Source of the DNA: Azotobacter beijerinckii
GTDB lineage: Bacteria; Pseudomonadota; Gammaproteobacteria; Pseudomonadales; Pseudomonadaceae
Direction: 5' to 3'
DNA length: 64,000 bases
Assembly (NCBI RefSeq): GCF_900110885.1
Contig: NZ_FOFJ01000012.1
Span: forward strand, 1-64,000
Part shown: piece by piece, positions 34,679 to 42,995 of the stretch
How the letters are laid out: each line of letters starts with the position of its first letter
Position numbering within the stretch: position 1 is the stretch's first letter
Position numbers and translations under genes: made by a program
The notes under the pieces: model-generated
The model's database searches: none
What the model was told of the DNA's origin: nothing
Seen by the model: only the letters and a program-made list of their open reading frames with translations

Positions 34679-35980
34679 CTATCGGCGCTGTGGATCGAAG
34701 GTCCTGGGCAGGCCCGACCAGCAGCCGTCGTAGTCGCTCTGGAGCTGCGGGCTGTCGAGGGCGAAGCGGCTTGGGCGCAGCACCTGGCCGGTTTCGAACA
34801 TGAAGGCCAGGGTGTTCTCGATCTTCTGCGGCTGCAGGTCGGCGGCGATGGCCTGGCGGGTGGTCGCCGCGTCTGGGCCGTGGGCGCTCATGCGGTTGTG
34901 CAGCGAGGCGCCGCCGGGTAGGAAGCCCCCGGCCTTGGCGTCGTAGACGCCCTGGATCAGCCCCATGAATTCGTTCATCAGGTTGCGGTGGAACCACGGC
35001 GGGCGGAAGGTGTGCTCGGCGACCATCCAGCGCGGCGGGAAGATCACGAAGTCGACGTTGGCCTGGCCGGGCACGCTGCCGGGCGAGGTCAGCACGGTGA
35101 AGATCGACGGGTCCGGATGATCGAAGCTGACCGTGCCGAGGGTGTTGAAGCGGCGCAGGTCGTAGCGGTAGGGGACGTGGTTGCCGTGCCAGGCGACCAC
35201 GTCCAGCGGCGAGTGGCCCAGCTCGCAGGCCCACAGTTCGCCGAGGAATTTCTGCACCAGCCGCACCGGCCCGGTGCGATCCTCGTAGCGGGCGAGCGGG
35301 GCGAGGAAGTCGCGGGGGTTGGCCAGGCCGTTGCTGCCGATCGGCCCCAGCTCGGGCAGGCGCAGCGGGCAGCCGTGGTTCTCGCACAGGTAGCCGCGCG
35401 CCGTGGCGTCGAGCAGCTCGACGCGAAAGCGCATCCCGCGCGGCACCACGGCGATCTGCAGCGGGCCGATCTCCAGCCGACCCAGCTCGGTGTCGATGCC
35501 CAGGCGCCCGGACTCGGGGACGATCAAGAGTTCGCCGTCGCAGTCGAAGAACACCGACTCCATCGAGGCATTGGCGCGGTAGAGGAAGACGCTCACCCCG
35601 CTGGCCTGCTCCGCCGGGGCGGTGGCCGCCAGGCGGATCAGTCCGTCGAGGAAGTCGGTGCGCTCGGCCGGCACCGCGAAGGGACTCCAGCGCAGCCGGT
35701 TGGGGGTGATCGGCCCCGGTTCGAGGCCCGCGAGCTGGCGCTCCAGGCGCTGGAAGGGCGGGTGGCCGGCCGAGGGGCGGATGCGGTACAGCCAGGTCCG
35801 CCGCGCCTCGCTGCGCGGCACGGTGAAGGCGGTGCCGGAGAGTTGCTCGGCATACAGGCCGTAGGGGAGCCGCTGCGGCGAGTTCTGCCCGACGGGCAGG
35901 GCGCCCGGCAGGGCCTCGCTGCTGAAGGTGTTGCCGAAGCCCGACTGGCAGGCCGGGGTCGAGGGTTCTGGCGTGTGCAT
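34679..35980 (-). CDS. hmgA: Homogentisate 1,2-dioxygenase
   Basis: The protein has 433 residues. It opens the aromatic ring of homogentisate to maleylacetoacetate using Fe(II). Seen: N-terminal '[16 protein letters not shown]', '[21 protein letters not shown]' region, and the iron-binding C-terminal block '[19 protein letters not shown]' with '[19 protein letters not shown]' and 'MSAHGPDA', which provide His-Glu-His ligands. ATG 35980 has a GAGGAAG upstream. Sits 54 bases after maiA in the same operon. Confidence 0.97.
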   Translation of the reverse strand: MHTPEPSTPACQSGFGNTFSSEALPGALPVGQNSPQRLPYGLYAEQLSGTAFTVPRSEARRTWLYRIRPSAGHPPFQRLERQLAGLEPGPITPNRLRWSPFAVPAERTDFLDGLIRLAATAPAEQASGVSVFLYRANASMESVFFDCDGELLIVPESGRLGIDTELGRLEIGPLQIAVVPRGMRFRVELLDATARGYLCENHGCPLRLPELGPIGSNGLANPRDFLAPLARYEDRTGPVRLVQKFLGELWACELGHSPLDVVAWHGNHVPYRYDLRRFNTLGTVSFDHPDPSIFTVLTSPGSVPGQANVDFVIFPPRWMVAEHTFRPPWFHRNLMNEFMGLIQGVYDAKAGGFLPGGASLHNRMSAHGPDAATTRQAIAADLQPQKIENTLAFMFETGQVLRPSRFALDSPQLQSDYDGCWSGLPRTFDPQRR

Positions 35981-36034
35981 GGCGATCTTCCTCGCTCTTG
36001 TTATCACGGTGTGGCGTTCAGGGGCCGGGAGCGC

Positions 36035-36679
36035 TCATCCGACGAAGTCCGGCTGCCGCTCCCACTGGGCGTCGGCGAAGGCGGGCAGGGCCATGCATTC
36101 GTCGAAGATGCCCATCAGCAGCGGCACATGGTCGAGCCGGGCGTCGAAGCGCCGGGCGTTGAAGATCTGCGGCACCAGGCAGAGGTCGGCCAGGCCCGGT
36201 CGGTCGCCCTCGATGAAGCGGCCGTGGGCGCCGCCGGCGCGCACCTGCGCTTCGAGCTGGGCCAGGCCGTCGACCACCCAGTGGCGGTACCAGGCGTTGC
36301 GGGCCGCCTCGCCGGCTTGCAGCTCGCGGCCGAGGTAGCCGAGCACGCGCAGGTTGTTGAGCGGGTGGATGTCGCAGGCGACGGCCAGGGCGGCGGCCCG
36401 CACCCGCGCCCGCGCCGCCGGCTCGCGCGGCAGCAGGGGCGGCTCGGGGCGGGTTTCCTCGAGGTACTCGAGGATGGCCAGCGACTGCACCAGGCGCTGC
36501 CCGTCGATCTCCAGCACCGGCACCAGGGCGGCCGGGTTGACGGCGCGGAAGGCCTCGCCGAGCTGCTCGCCGCCGCGCAGATCGACCGCCGCGTATTCGT
36601 AGTCCAGCCCCTTGAGGTTGAGCGCGATGCGCACGCGGAACGAGGCCGAGGAGCGTGCGGCGCTGTAGAGGCGGATCAT
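36035..36679 (-). CDS. maiA: Maleylacetoacetate isomerase (zeta-class GST)
   Basis: The protein has 214 residues. The zeta GST active-site motif 'YSAARSSASFRVRIALNLKG' contains the Ser-Ser pair that activates glutathione, followed by 'VDLRGGEQLGEAFRAVNPAA' and 'DIHPLNNLRVLGYL'. It isomerises maleylacetoacetate to fumarylacetoacetate. The start overlaps the fahA stop by four bases (ATGA), showing coupling within the operon. Confidence 0.95.
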   Translation of the reverse strand: MIRLYSAARSSASFRVRIALNLKGLDYEYAAVDLRGGEQLGEAFRAVNPAALVPVLEIDGQRLVQSLAILEYLEETRPEPPLLPREPAARARVRAAALAVACDIHPLNNLRVLGYLGRELQAGEAARNAWYRHWVVDGLAQLEAQVRAGGAHGRFIEGDRPGLADLCLVPQIFNARRFDARLDHVPLLMGIFDECMALPAFADAQWERQPDFVG

Positions 36680-38010
36680 GCGCGCACCTCGCGGGCCGGC
36701 AGCACGGTGCCGGCGCAGTCGCCGAAGCCGATGCGGCGGGCGCCTTCGCGCTCGCAGTGGCCGCGCAGGATCACCGTGTCGCCGTCCGTCAGGAAGGTGC
36801 GGGTCTCGCCGCCCGGCAGGGCGATCGGCTGCTTGCCGCCGAGGGTCAGTTCCAGCAGCGAGCCGCCCTCGCCGGGCGCAGGTCCCGATTGCGTGCCGCT
36901 GCCGAGCAGATCGCCGGGCTGCAGGTTGCAGCCACCCACGGTGTGGTGGGCGAGCATCTGCGCCATGGTCCAGTAGGCGTCGCGGAAGTTGCTCTCCATG
37001 AGCTTGTGCGGCGCCTCGCCGCGTTCGCGCATGGCGGCGGTCTGCAGCAGCACCTCGAAGCGCAGGTCGAGGGCGCCGGAGTCGCGGTTGAAGGCGCTGT
37101 CGAGGTAGGGCAGCGGCTGCGGATCGCCGGCCGGACGCACGAAGGGCGCGCGGAAGGGTGCCAGGGCGTCCAGGGTCACCACCCAGGGGGAAATGGTGCT
37201 GGCGAAGTTCTTGGCCAGGAACGGGCCGAGCGGCTGGTATTCCCAGGCCTGGATGTCGCGCGCCGACCAGTCGTTGAGCAGCACGGCGCCGAACAGGTGG
37301 TCCTCGGCCGCATCCATCGGCACCGGCTCGCCGAGGGCGTTGGCGCGGCCGACCAGCACGCCCAGCTCCAGCTCGTAGTCGAGGCGGCGGCAGGGCACGA
37401 ATTCGGGGCGCTCGGCGTCGGGCGCCTTCACCTGGCCGCGCGGGCGGTGGAAGCTCTGGCCGGACACGCCGATCGACGAGCTGCGGCCGTGGTAGCCGAT
37501 GGGAATCCACTTGTAGTTGGGCAGCAGCGGGTTGTCCGGGCGGAACAGCGTGCCGACCGTGGTGGCGTGGTGGATGCCGGTGTAGAAGTCGGTGTAGTCG
37601 TTGATGCGGCAGGGCAGGTCGTATTCCGCCTGGGCCTGGGGCAGCAGGGCGCCGGCGAGATCGGCCTGGCGCGGGCTGCCGGCGCTCAGCGCCGCCGACA
37701 GCGCGGCGCGCACCCGGCGGCGGACGTCGGGCCCCCGGGCCATGAAGGCGTTGAGGTCGCCTGCGGCGAGGGGGGCGAGCGCGGCCTGCACCTCGCCGCT
37801 CCAGCCGCCGGCTGCGGCCGCGCGGGCGAGGTCGAGAATCCGGTCGCCGATGGCCACGCCGATCCGCCAGGGCTCGTCGCTGCCGGCGCGGCGGAAGCGG
37901 CCGTAGGGCAGGTTCTGGATCGGGAAATCGGTCGCGGCGTCATTGGCCGAGGCGACCCAGCTGTGCAGCGCCGGGTCGTGGGTGGCATCGAGCAGCGGAG
38001 CGTTGTTCAT
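36676..38010 (-). CDS. fahA: Fumarylacetoacetase
   Basis: The protein has 444 residues. It hydrolyses fumarylacetoacetate to fumarate and acetoacetate. Seen: 'DFPIQNLPYGRFRRAG', 'INDYTDFYTGIHHATTVG' with the catalytic His and Ca-binding Asp, 'RLDYELELGVLVGRANALG' with the metal-binding Glu pair, 'LLNDWSARDIQAWEYQPLG', and 'GSGTQSGPAPGEGGSLLEL'. Start ATG 38010 ('MNNAPLLDATHDP'). A 226-base gap with a strong hairpin separates it from the VOC gene upstream, so it may also have its own promoter. Confidence 0.97.
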   Translation of the reverse strand: MNNAPLLDATHDPALHSWVASANDAATDFPIQNLPYGRFRRAGSDEPWRIGVAIGDRILDLARAAAAGGWSGEVQAALAPLAAGDLNAFMARGPDVRRRVRAALSAALSAGSPRQADLAGALLPQAQAEYDLPCRINDYTDFYTGIHHATTVGTLFRPDNPLLPNYKWIPIGYHGRSSSIGVSGQSFHRPRGQVKAPDAERPEFVPCRRLDYELELGVLVGRANALGEPVPMDAAEDHLFGAVLLNDWSARDIQAWEYQPLGPFLAKNFASTISPWVVTLDALAPFRAPFVRPAGDPQPLPYLDSAFNRDSGALDLRFEVLLQTAAMRERGEAPHKLMESNFRDAYWTMAQMLAHHTVGGCNLQPGDLLGSGTQSGPAPGEGGSLLELTLGGKQPIALPGGETRTFLTDGDTVILRGHCEREGARRIGFGDCAGTVLPAREVRA

Positions 38011-38144
38011 GGGGTCTTCCTGTTTTTCCTGTGGACCCGGCCGGCGAGCGCCGCAGCTGTCCGCGGGGCTGTCGAAAGGCATGCCGTGGTACTTGAACCT
38101 TAGCGTGGCGGGAGCGGCCCCGGTCGCCAAATGCCTGCCGCCCG

Positions 38145-38173
38145 CCCGGACGAGGGATCGTCTCGGGTCCGGG
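38145..38173. repeat. GC-rich hairpin between the VOC gene and fahA
   Basis: CCCGGAC (38145-38151) pairs with GTCCGGG (38167-38173), extended by GAG/CTC across a two-base bulge, giving a 10-bp stem with a 7-nt loop. There is no T run in either direction, so it is more likely an mRNA-processing or stabilising structure than a simple terminator. Confidence 0.45.
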
Positions 38174-38236
38174 GACCGGCGGCTTTCGGCCACCGGCAGG
38201 CTGCAGGTCAGGCGGTCGCGGTGCGGCTCCTGCCGG

Positions 38237-38782
38237 TCAATGGTCGGCGGAGAATTCCTTCTCGTGCAGGAAGGCCGCATGGCGAACGGTGCTGCGGGTG
38301 CGGCTCCATTCCTCGACCATCGGGCCGGCCAGCTCGTGCAGTTTCTCCAGCACGCCGGGTTCCACGGTATCGGCCGCCAGCTCGATGCGGTGGCCGTTCG
38401 GGTCGACGAAGTAGATCGACTGGAACAGCTCGTGGTTGGTCGGCCCGAGCACCTCGATGCCCAGCGACTTCAGCCGCTCCCTGGTGGTCAGCAGGGTGTC
38501 CATGTCGGCCACCCGGAAGGCGATGTGCTGGACCCAGGCCGGGGTGTTCTCGTCGCGGCCCATCGGCGGCGAGTTGGGAATTTCGAAGAAGGCCAGCACG
38601 TTGCCGGCGCCTGCGTCGAGGAAGATGTGCATGTAGGGATCGGGCTCCTTGGTCGAGGGCACCCGGTCCTCGGAAATCGCCAGCATCAGATCCATGCCGA
38701 GCGCTTCGCGATAGAACTCGATGGTCTGCTTTGCGTCGCGGCAGCGATAGGCCGCGTGATGGATACCTTGCAACAGGCTCAT
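38237..38782 (-). CDS. VOC-superfamily (glyoxalase/dioxygenase fold) protein of the tyrosine cluster
   Basis: The protein has 181 residues with two beta-alpha-beta-beta-beta modules. Metal-ligand pattern: His in 'LQGIHHAAYRCRD', Glu in 'AFFEIPN', His in 'WVQHIAFRV', Glu in 'NGHRIELAA'. That is a complete four-ligand set as in glyoxalase I-type metalloenzymes. It follows hpd by 22 bases, inside the homogentisate operon. The exact reaction is unknown; detoxification or isomerisation of a pathway intermediate is a guess. The C-terminal helix of about 40 residues is extra. Confidence 0.85.
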   Translation of the reverse strand: MSLLQGIHHAAYRCRDAKQTIEFYREALGMDLMLAISEDRVPSTKEPDPYMHIFLDAGAGNVLAFFEIPNSPPMGRDENTPAWVQHIAFRVADMDTLLTTRERLKSLGIEVLGPTNHELFQSIYFVDPNGHRIELAADTVEPGVLEKLHELAGPMVEEWSRTRSTVRHAAFLHEKEFSADH

Positions 38783-38804
38783 GGACTCTCTCCTGGTCTA
38801 CGGG

Positions 38805-39839
38805 TCAGATTACGCCGCGGCGTTCCTGGTCTTTCTCGATCGAGCGGAACAGGGCGCCGAAGTTGCCTTCGCCGAAGCTCAGGTTGTTCTCGCGCTGGAT
38901 GATCTCGACGAAGATCGGGCCGATGATGTTCTTGGTGAAGATCTGCAGCAGGTAGCCGTCCTGGTCGCCGTCGACCAGCACCTGGTGGCCGCGGATGCGG
39001 TCCTTGTCCTCGCGCACGTTGGGCAGGCGCTGGAACACGTCGTCGTAGTAGTTCGCGTCGATGTCGAGCATTTCGATCAGGCCGCCCTTCATGGCGTCCA
39101 GCGAGGCGAGGATGTCGTTGGTGCTGAAGGCCAGGTGCTGCACGCCCGGACCGTTGTACTCGGTCAGGTACTCGGAGATCTGGTCCTTGTCGTCCTTCGG
39201 CTGGTTGATCGGGATGCAGAAGCTGCCGTCCGGCGAGCGCAGCGCGTAGCTGGTCAGGCCGGTCTTCACGCCCTTGATGTCGAAGTAGCGCACTTCGGTG
39301 AAGCCGAAGATTTCCTTGTAGAAGGCGCCCCACTTTTCCATCTGGCCCTGCGGCACGTTGTTGGTCAGGTGGTCGATTTCCAGAAAGCCCTTGTCCGCCT
39401 GGAGCTTCGGCTGGTCGAGCGGGACGAAATCGGTGTCGTAGATCGAGCCTTTGGCGCCGAAGCGCTCGATGAAATAGATCAGGCTGTCGCCGATGCCGTA
39501 GATGGCCGGGTAGGGCAGGTCGCAGTCCTTCGGCTCGGCCGGACGTGCGCCGCGGCGCACGGCTTCCTGCCTGGCGAACGCGGCGTCGTCGACGCGCCAG
39601 CCCATGGAGCTGATCGACGGGCCGTGGGCTTTCGCGAAGCGGCCGGAGAAGCCTTCGTGCTCGCCGTTGAGCAGGAAATTGATGCCGTTCTGGTTGTAGC
39701 AGGTGATGTCGAGCGTCGGGTGGCGGTGCTTCTTCGAGAAGCCGAAGGCCCAGAACAGGGCGTCGAGCTGTTCGAGCGCCTCGCCGGTGAATTCGGTGAA
39801 CTCGATGCCGCGCAGGCCGATGGGATTCTTGTCGTTCAT
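38805..39839 (-). CDS. hpd: 4-hydroxyphenylpyruvate dioxygenase (VllY/legiolysin-like type)
   Basis: The protein has 344 residues. It converts 4-hydroxyphenylpyruvate to homogentisate with Fe(II). Iron ligands: His in 'LEIDHLTNNVPQG', His in 'GVQHLAFSTNDI' and Glu in 'GPIFVEIIQRENN'; C-terminal 'FGEGNFGALFRSIEKDQERR' is the family gate helix. The N-terminal part ('GLRGIEFTEF', 'KAHGPSISSMGWRV') reads closer to the Legionella/Vibrio pigment-linked enzymes than to the P. fluorescens form as I recall it. It is the first gene of the operon, divergent from a LysR gene across an AT-rich promoter region. Confidence 0.96.
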   Translation of the reverse strand: MNDKNPIGLRGIEFTEFTGEALEQLDALFWAFGFSKKHRHPTLDITCYNQNGINFLLNGEHEGFSGRFAKAHGPSISSMGWRVDDAAFARQEAVRRGARPAEPKDCDLPYPAIYGIGDSLIYFIERFGAKGSIYDTDFVPLDQPKLQADKGFLEIDHLTNNVPQGQMEKWGAFYKEIFGFTEVRYFDIKGVKTGLTSYALRSPDGSFCIPINQPKDDKDQISEYLTEYNGPGVQHLAFSTNDILASLDAMKGGLIEMLDIDANYYDDVFQRLPNVREDKDRIRGHQVLVDGDQDGYLLQIFTKNIIGPIFVEIIQRENNLSFGEGNFGALFRSIEKDQERRGVI

Positions 39840-39907
39840 GTCGCATCTCCTTGGAAGGTGGAGGACTGCCGGGGTGATGGGGCAGTGCACGATGGCGACT
39901 TTAGGAA

Positions 39908-39921
39908 TTGATCTACATCAA
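39908..39921. promoter_or_regulatory. Small palindrome in the hpd promoter region
   Basis: TTGAT-ctac-ATCAA, a 5-bp perfect dyad about 70-80 bases upstream of hpd, next to an A tract. It could be a second binding half for the divergent LysR regulator. Confidence 0.3.
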
Positions 39922-39948
39922 AAAAAGCGGAAATATCTGTCTGTGTAA

Positions 39949-39963
39949 ATCTAATATTTAGAT
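39949..39963. promoter_or_regulatory. LysR-type T-N11-A operator between hpd and its divergent regulator
   Basis: ATCTAATATTTAGAT is a perfect dyad that contains T-N11-A (39950 to 39962), the classic LysR-type recognition pattern. It lies 25 bases upstream of the LysR start and about 110 upstream of hpd. Confidence 0.6.
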
Positions 39964-39987
39964 CATGTCGTTCGGGAGAACTGCCCT

Positions 39988-40890
39988 GTGTCCATCGATC
40001 TCGAATCCCTGGTCGCGCTCGACGCGGTCGTGCGCCACGGCGGCTTCGGCCGCGCCGCCCAGCACCTGCACAAGGTCCAGTCGGCGGTCAGCTACCAGGT
40101 GCGCAAGCTGGAGGAGCAGCTCGGCCTGCCGCTGCTCGACCGCGAGGGCTACCGGGTGCGCCTCACCCCGGCCGGCGAGGCGCTGCTCGCCGAGGGCCGC
40201 CGCCTGCTCGGGCATGCCGACCGCTTCGAGGCCCTGGCCCGCCAGTTCATCGACGGCTGGGAGCCGCGCCTGCTGCTGGTGGCCGACGGCATCCTGCCGC
40301 TCGATGCGGTGTTCCTGGCGCTCAAGGCCCTCGCCGACGAGCATGTGCCGACCCGCGTGCAGGTGAAGATCGAGTTCATGTTCGGCGTGCAGTACCGCTT
40401 CGAGAAGGAGCGCGCCGACCTGATGATCGTCAAGGACTACGAGCCCGACCGCCTGCTGCATGCCGAGCCGCTGCCGGAGATCGAGTGCGTGCTGTGCACC
40501 TCGCCCGGGCACCCGCTGGCCGCCGCCGGCGAGGTGGATCTGGCCCTGCTGCAGGAGCATGTGGAACTGACGGTGCAGGACTCCAGCGACCGCGGCGACG
40601 ACCGCCACATGTTCGGCGGCGACCGGGTGTACTACCTCTCGGGTTTTTCCGCCAAGCAGCAGGCGCTGCACATGGGGCTGGGCTTCGGCTGGATGCCGTT
40701 GTACTTGGTGGCCGACCAACTGGCGCGCGGCGAGCTGGTGGAGGTGCGCTACCGGGGCGGCTCGCGCTACCGTTTCACGCCGGTGCTGGTGCAGCGGCTG
40801 GACAAGCCGCTGGGACGGGCGGGGCAGCGTCTGGCGGAGCTGCTCAGGCGGGGCGCGCGGCTGGAGGGAGCGCCCGGGAGCCCCGCCTGA
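39988..40890 (+). CDS. LysR-family regulator, divergent from hpd
   Basis: The protein has 300 residues, GTG start with GGGAGA ahead. DNA-binding part: 'LVALDAVVRHGGFGRAAQHL', 'VQSAVSYQVRKLEEQLGL' and 'LLDREGYRVRLTPAGEAL'. The effector domain has 'LLLVADGILPLDAVFLALKA' and 'GLGFGWMPLYLVADQLARGE'. It is likely to control the tyrosine/homogentisate operon across the 148-base intergenic region that holds a T-N11-A dyad. An IclR-type HmgR, common in other pseudomonads, is not seen here. Confidence 0.9.
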   Translation: MSIDLESLVALDAVVRHGGFGRAAQHLHKVQSAVSYQVRKLEEQLGLPLLDREGYRVRLTPAGEALLAEGRRLLGHADRFEALARQFIDGWEPRLLLVADGILPLDAVFLALKALADEHVPTRVQVKIEFMFGVQYRFEKERADLMIVKDYEPDRLLHAEPLPEIECVLCTSPGHPLAAAGEVDLALLQEHVELTVQDSSDRGDDRHMFGGDRVYYLSGFSAKQQALHMGLGFGWMPLYLVADQLARGELVEVRYRGGSRYRFTPVLVQRLDKPLGRAGQRLAELLRRGARLEGAPGSPA

Positions 40891-40962
40891 GGCAGCTCCC
40901 GCTCCGACCGATGGTGGTGTGACCCGTCCGGCAAAGAACGCACATCGGTCAGGTTTTTCCTG

Positions 40963-41188
40963 TATAGTAGCCACCGGCCCGAGCGGCCGCGTTCAGGTAG
41001 CAACTTCCCCGAAGCTCCGCCTTCGGCTGCGGGTCCGCCCTGCGGACTATCCTTGACGATCCATCCCATCCATCACGCGTTCTCGCAAATTCTTGCCGAC
41101 CGGGCTGCCAGGGTGACCTTCGGGTCTTTGCATGGCATGCGCGCAGCCTTCGGCCTTGGGTTTGCGGATGCACATTGAGGCAGATCCA
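40963..41188 (+). promoter_or_regulatory. Promoter and structured 5' leader of deaD
   Basis: A TATAGT -10 candidate lies at 40963-40968. The following 200 or so bases have no gene but carry hairpins: CCGAAG...CTTCGG (41009-41026), a perfect GTCCGC-cct-GCGGAC (41033-41047), and three copies of CCTTCGG at 41020, 41117 and 41147. Long structured leaders are known for cold-shock deaD/csdA in enteric bacteria; the role here is inferred. Confidence 0.45.
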
Positions 41189-42880
41189 ATGACCCAGGAG
41201 ACCGGCGGCTTCGCCGCACTCGGTATTCATCCCGCCGTACTCGCCGCCATCACCGCAGTGGGCTATGAGGAACCATCCCCCATCCAGGCCCAGGCGATCC
41301 CGGTGATCCTCGCCGGTCACGACATGATTGGCCAGGCCCAGACCGGCACCGGCAAGACCGCGGCCTTCGCCCTGCCGATGCTCTCGCGCATCGACCCGGC
41401 GCGTCGCGAGCCGCAGCTGCTGATCCTCGCGCCGACCCGCGAGCTGGCCCTGCAGGTGGCCACCGCCTTCGAAACCTATTCCAGCCAACTGTCCGGCGTC
41501 GGCGTGGTGGCGGTCTACGGCGGCGCGCCGATGGGCCCGCAGCTGAAGGCGCTGCGCCAGGGCGCGCAGATCGTGGTGGCCACCCCCGGCCGCCTGTGCG
41601 ACCACCTGCGTCGCGACGAGCAACTGCTCTCCACCGTCAAGCATCTGGTCCTCGACGAGGCCGACGAGATGCTCAAGCTCGGCTTCATGGACGACCTCGA
41701 AGTGATCTTCGCGGCCCTGCCGGAAAGTCGCCAGACGGTGCTGTTCTCCGCCACCCTGCCGCACTCGATCCGCGAGATCGCCGAGAAGCACCTGCGCGAG
41801 CCGCAGCACGTCAAGATCGCCGCCAAGACCCAGACCGTGGCGCGCATCGACCAGGCCCACCTGATGGTGCATGCCGACCAGAAGACCTCTGCCGTCCTGC
41901 GTCTGCTGGAGGTCGAGGAGTTCGATGCGCTGATCGCCTTCGTGCGTACCAAGCAAGCCACCCTGGATCTGGCCAGCGCCCTGGAAGCCAAGGGCTACAA
42001 GGCCGCCGCGCTGAACGGCGACATCGCCCAGAACCAGCGCGAGCGGGTCATCGAGTCGCTCAAGGACGGTCGTCTGGACATCGTCGTCGCCACCGACGTG
42101 GCGGCCCGCGGCATCGACGTGCCGCGGATCACCCACGTGTTCAACGTCGACATGCCCTACGACCCGGAGTCCTACGTGCACCGCATCGGCCGCACCGGCC
42201 GTGCCGGTCGCGACGGCCGGGCCCTGCTGCTGGTGACGCCGCGCGAGCGGCGCATGCTGCAGGTGATCGAGCGGGTCACCGGGCAGAAGGTCGCCGAAGT
42301 GCACCTGCCCAACGCCCAGCAGGTGCTGGATGCGCGCATCCGCAAACTGACCGCCAGCCTGCAACCGCTGCTGGCCGAAGCCGAAGCCAGCCACGGCGAG
42401 CTGCTCGACCGTCTGACCGCCGAACTCGACTGCAGCCCGCGCGCCCTGGCGTCGGCCCTGCTGCGCAAGGCCACCAACGGCCAGGGGCTGACCCTGGCCG
42501 AGGTCGAGCGCGAGCAGCCGCTGGTGCCGGGCATGGCCGCGCCGCGCGAGCGGCGCGAGCGCAGCGAGCGCGCCCCCGAGCGTGGCGGCGAGCGCAGCAG
42601 CGTACACCGCGAGCGGCGTGCGCCGATGCCCCTGCCGGAAGGCCGGGTCCGCTGCCGTGCCGCCCTGGGCGCGCGCGACGGGATCGCCGCGAAGAACCTG
42701 CTGGGTGCCATCCTCAACGAGGGCGGCCTGGCCCGCGACTCGATCGGCCGTATCCAGGTCCGCGACAGCTTCAGCCTGATCGAGCTGCCGGAGGACGGCC
42801 TCGAGCGCCTGCTCGGCAAGCTGCGCGACACCCGCGTCGCCGGCAAGCAGCTGAAGCTGCGCCGCTATCGCGAGGACTAA
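41189..42880 (+). CDS. deaD: DEAD-box ATP-dependent RNA helicase DeaD/CsdA
   Basis: The protein has 563 residues. Motifs in order: Q motif ('YEEPSPIQAQAIP'), Walker A ('AQTGTGKTAAF'), 'PTRELALQ', 'TPGR', 'DEADEML', 'SATLP', 'ATDVAARGIDVPRITHV' and 'HRIGRTGRAG'. After an Arg/Glu-rich linker (about 445-485) comes the DbpA/CsdA RNA-binding domain ('GARDGIAAKNLLGAIL', 'IGRIQVRDSFSLIELPEDG'). It acts in ribosome assembly and mRNA unwinding, especially in the cold. ATG 41189 lies after a TGAGGCAG. A strong terminator follows. Confidence 0.95.
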   Translation: MTQETGGFAALGIHPAVLAAITAVGYEEPSPIQAQAIPVILAGHDMIGQAQTGTGKTAAFALPMLSRIDPARREPQLLILAPTRELALQVATAFETYSSQLSGVGVVAVYGGAPMGPQLKALRQGAQIVVATPGRLCDHLRRDEQLLSTVKHLVLDEADEMLKLGFMDDLEVIFAALPESRQTVLFSATLPHSIREIAEKHLREPQHVKIAAKTQTVARIDQAHLMVHADQKTSAVLRLLEVEEFDALIAFVRTKQATLDLASALEAKGYKAAALNGDIAQNQRERVIESLKDGRLDIVVATDVAARGIDVPRITHVFNVDMPYDPESYVHRIGRTGRAGRDGRALLLVTPRERRMLQVIERVTGQKVAEVHLPNAQQVLDARIRKLTASLQPLLAEAEASHGELLDRLTAELDCSPRALASALLRKATNGQGLTLAEVEREQPLVPGMAAPRERRERSERAPERGGERSSVHRERRAPMPLPEGRVRCRAALGARDGIAAKNLLGAILNEGGLARDSIGRIQVRDSFSLIELPEDGLERLLGKLRDTRVAGKQLKLRRYRED

Positions 42881-42895
42881 GTCCTCGCTGAACTG

Positions 42896-42924
42896 AAAAA
42901 GCCCTGCCCATGGCAGGGCTTTTT
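42896..42924 (+). terminator. Rho-independent terminator of deaD
   Basis: A 13-bp perfect stem (42896-42908 with 42912-42924), a CAT loop and a tail of five T, 15 bases after the deaD stop. Confidence 0.88.
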
Positions 42925-42995
42925 CGTTTCTGCAGCGCGGCCGGGCGTTTCGCGTGTAGAGTCTCCTGCGCATCGTCGACTTGCAGGAGAAACAC

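Noticed and set aside
40891-41188. A known riboswitch class in the deaD leader
   Set aside because: The hairpins do not fit any consensus I recognise. It is kept only as a structured leader.
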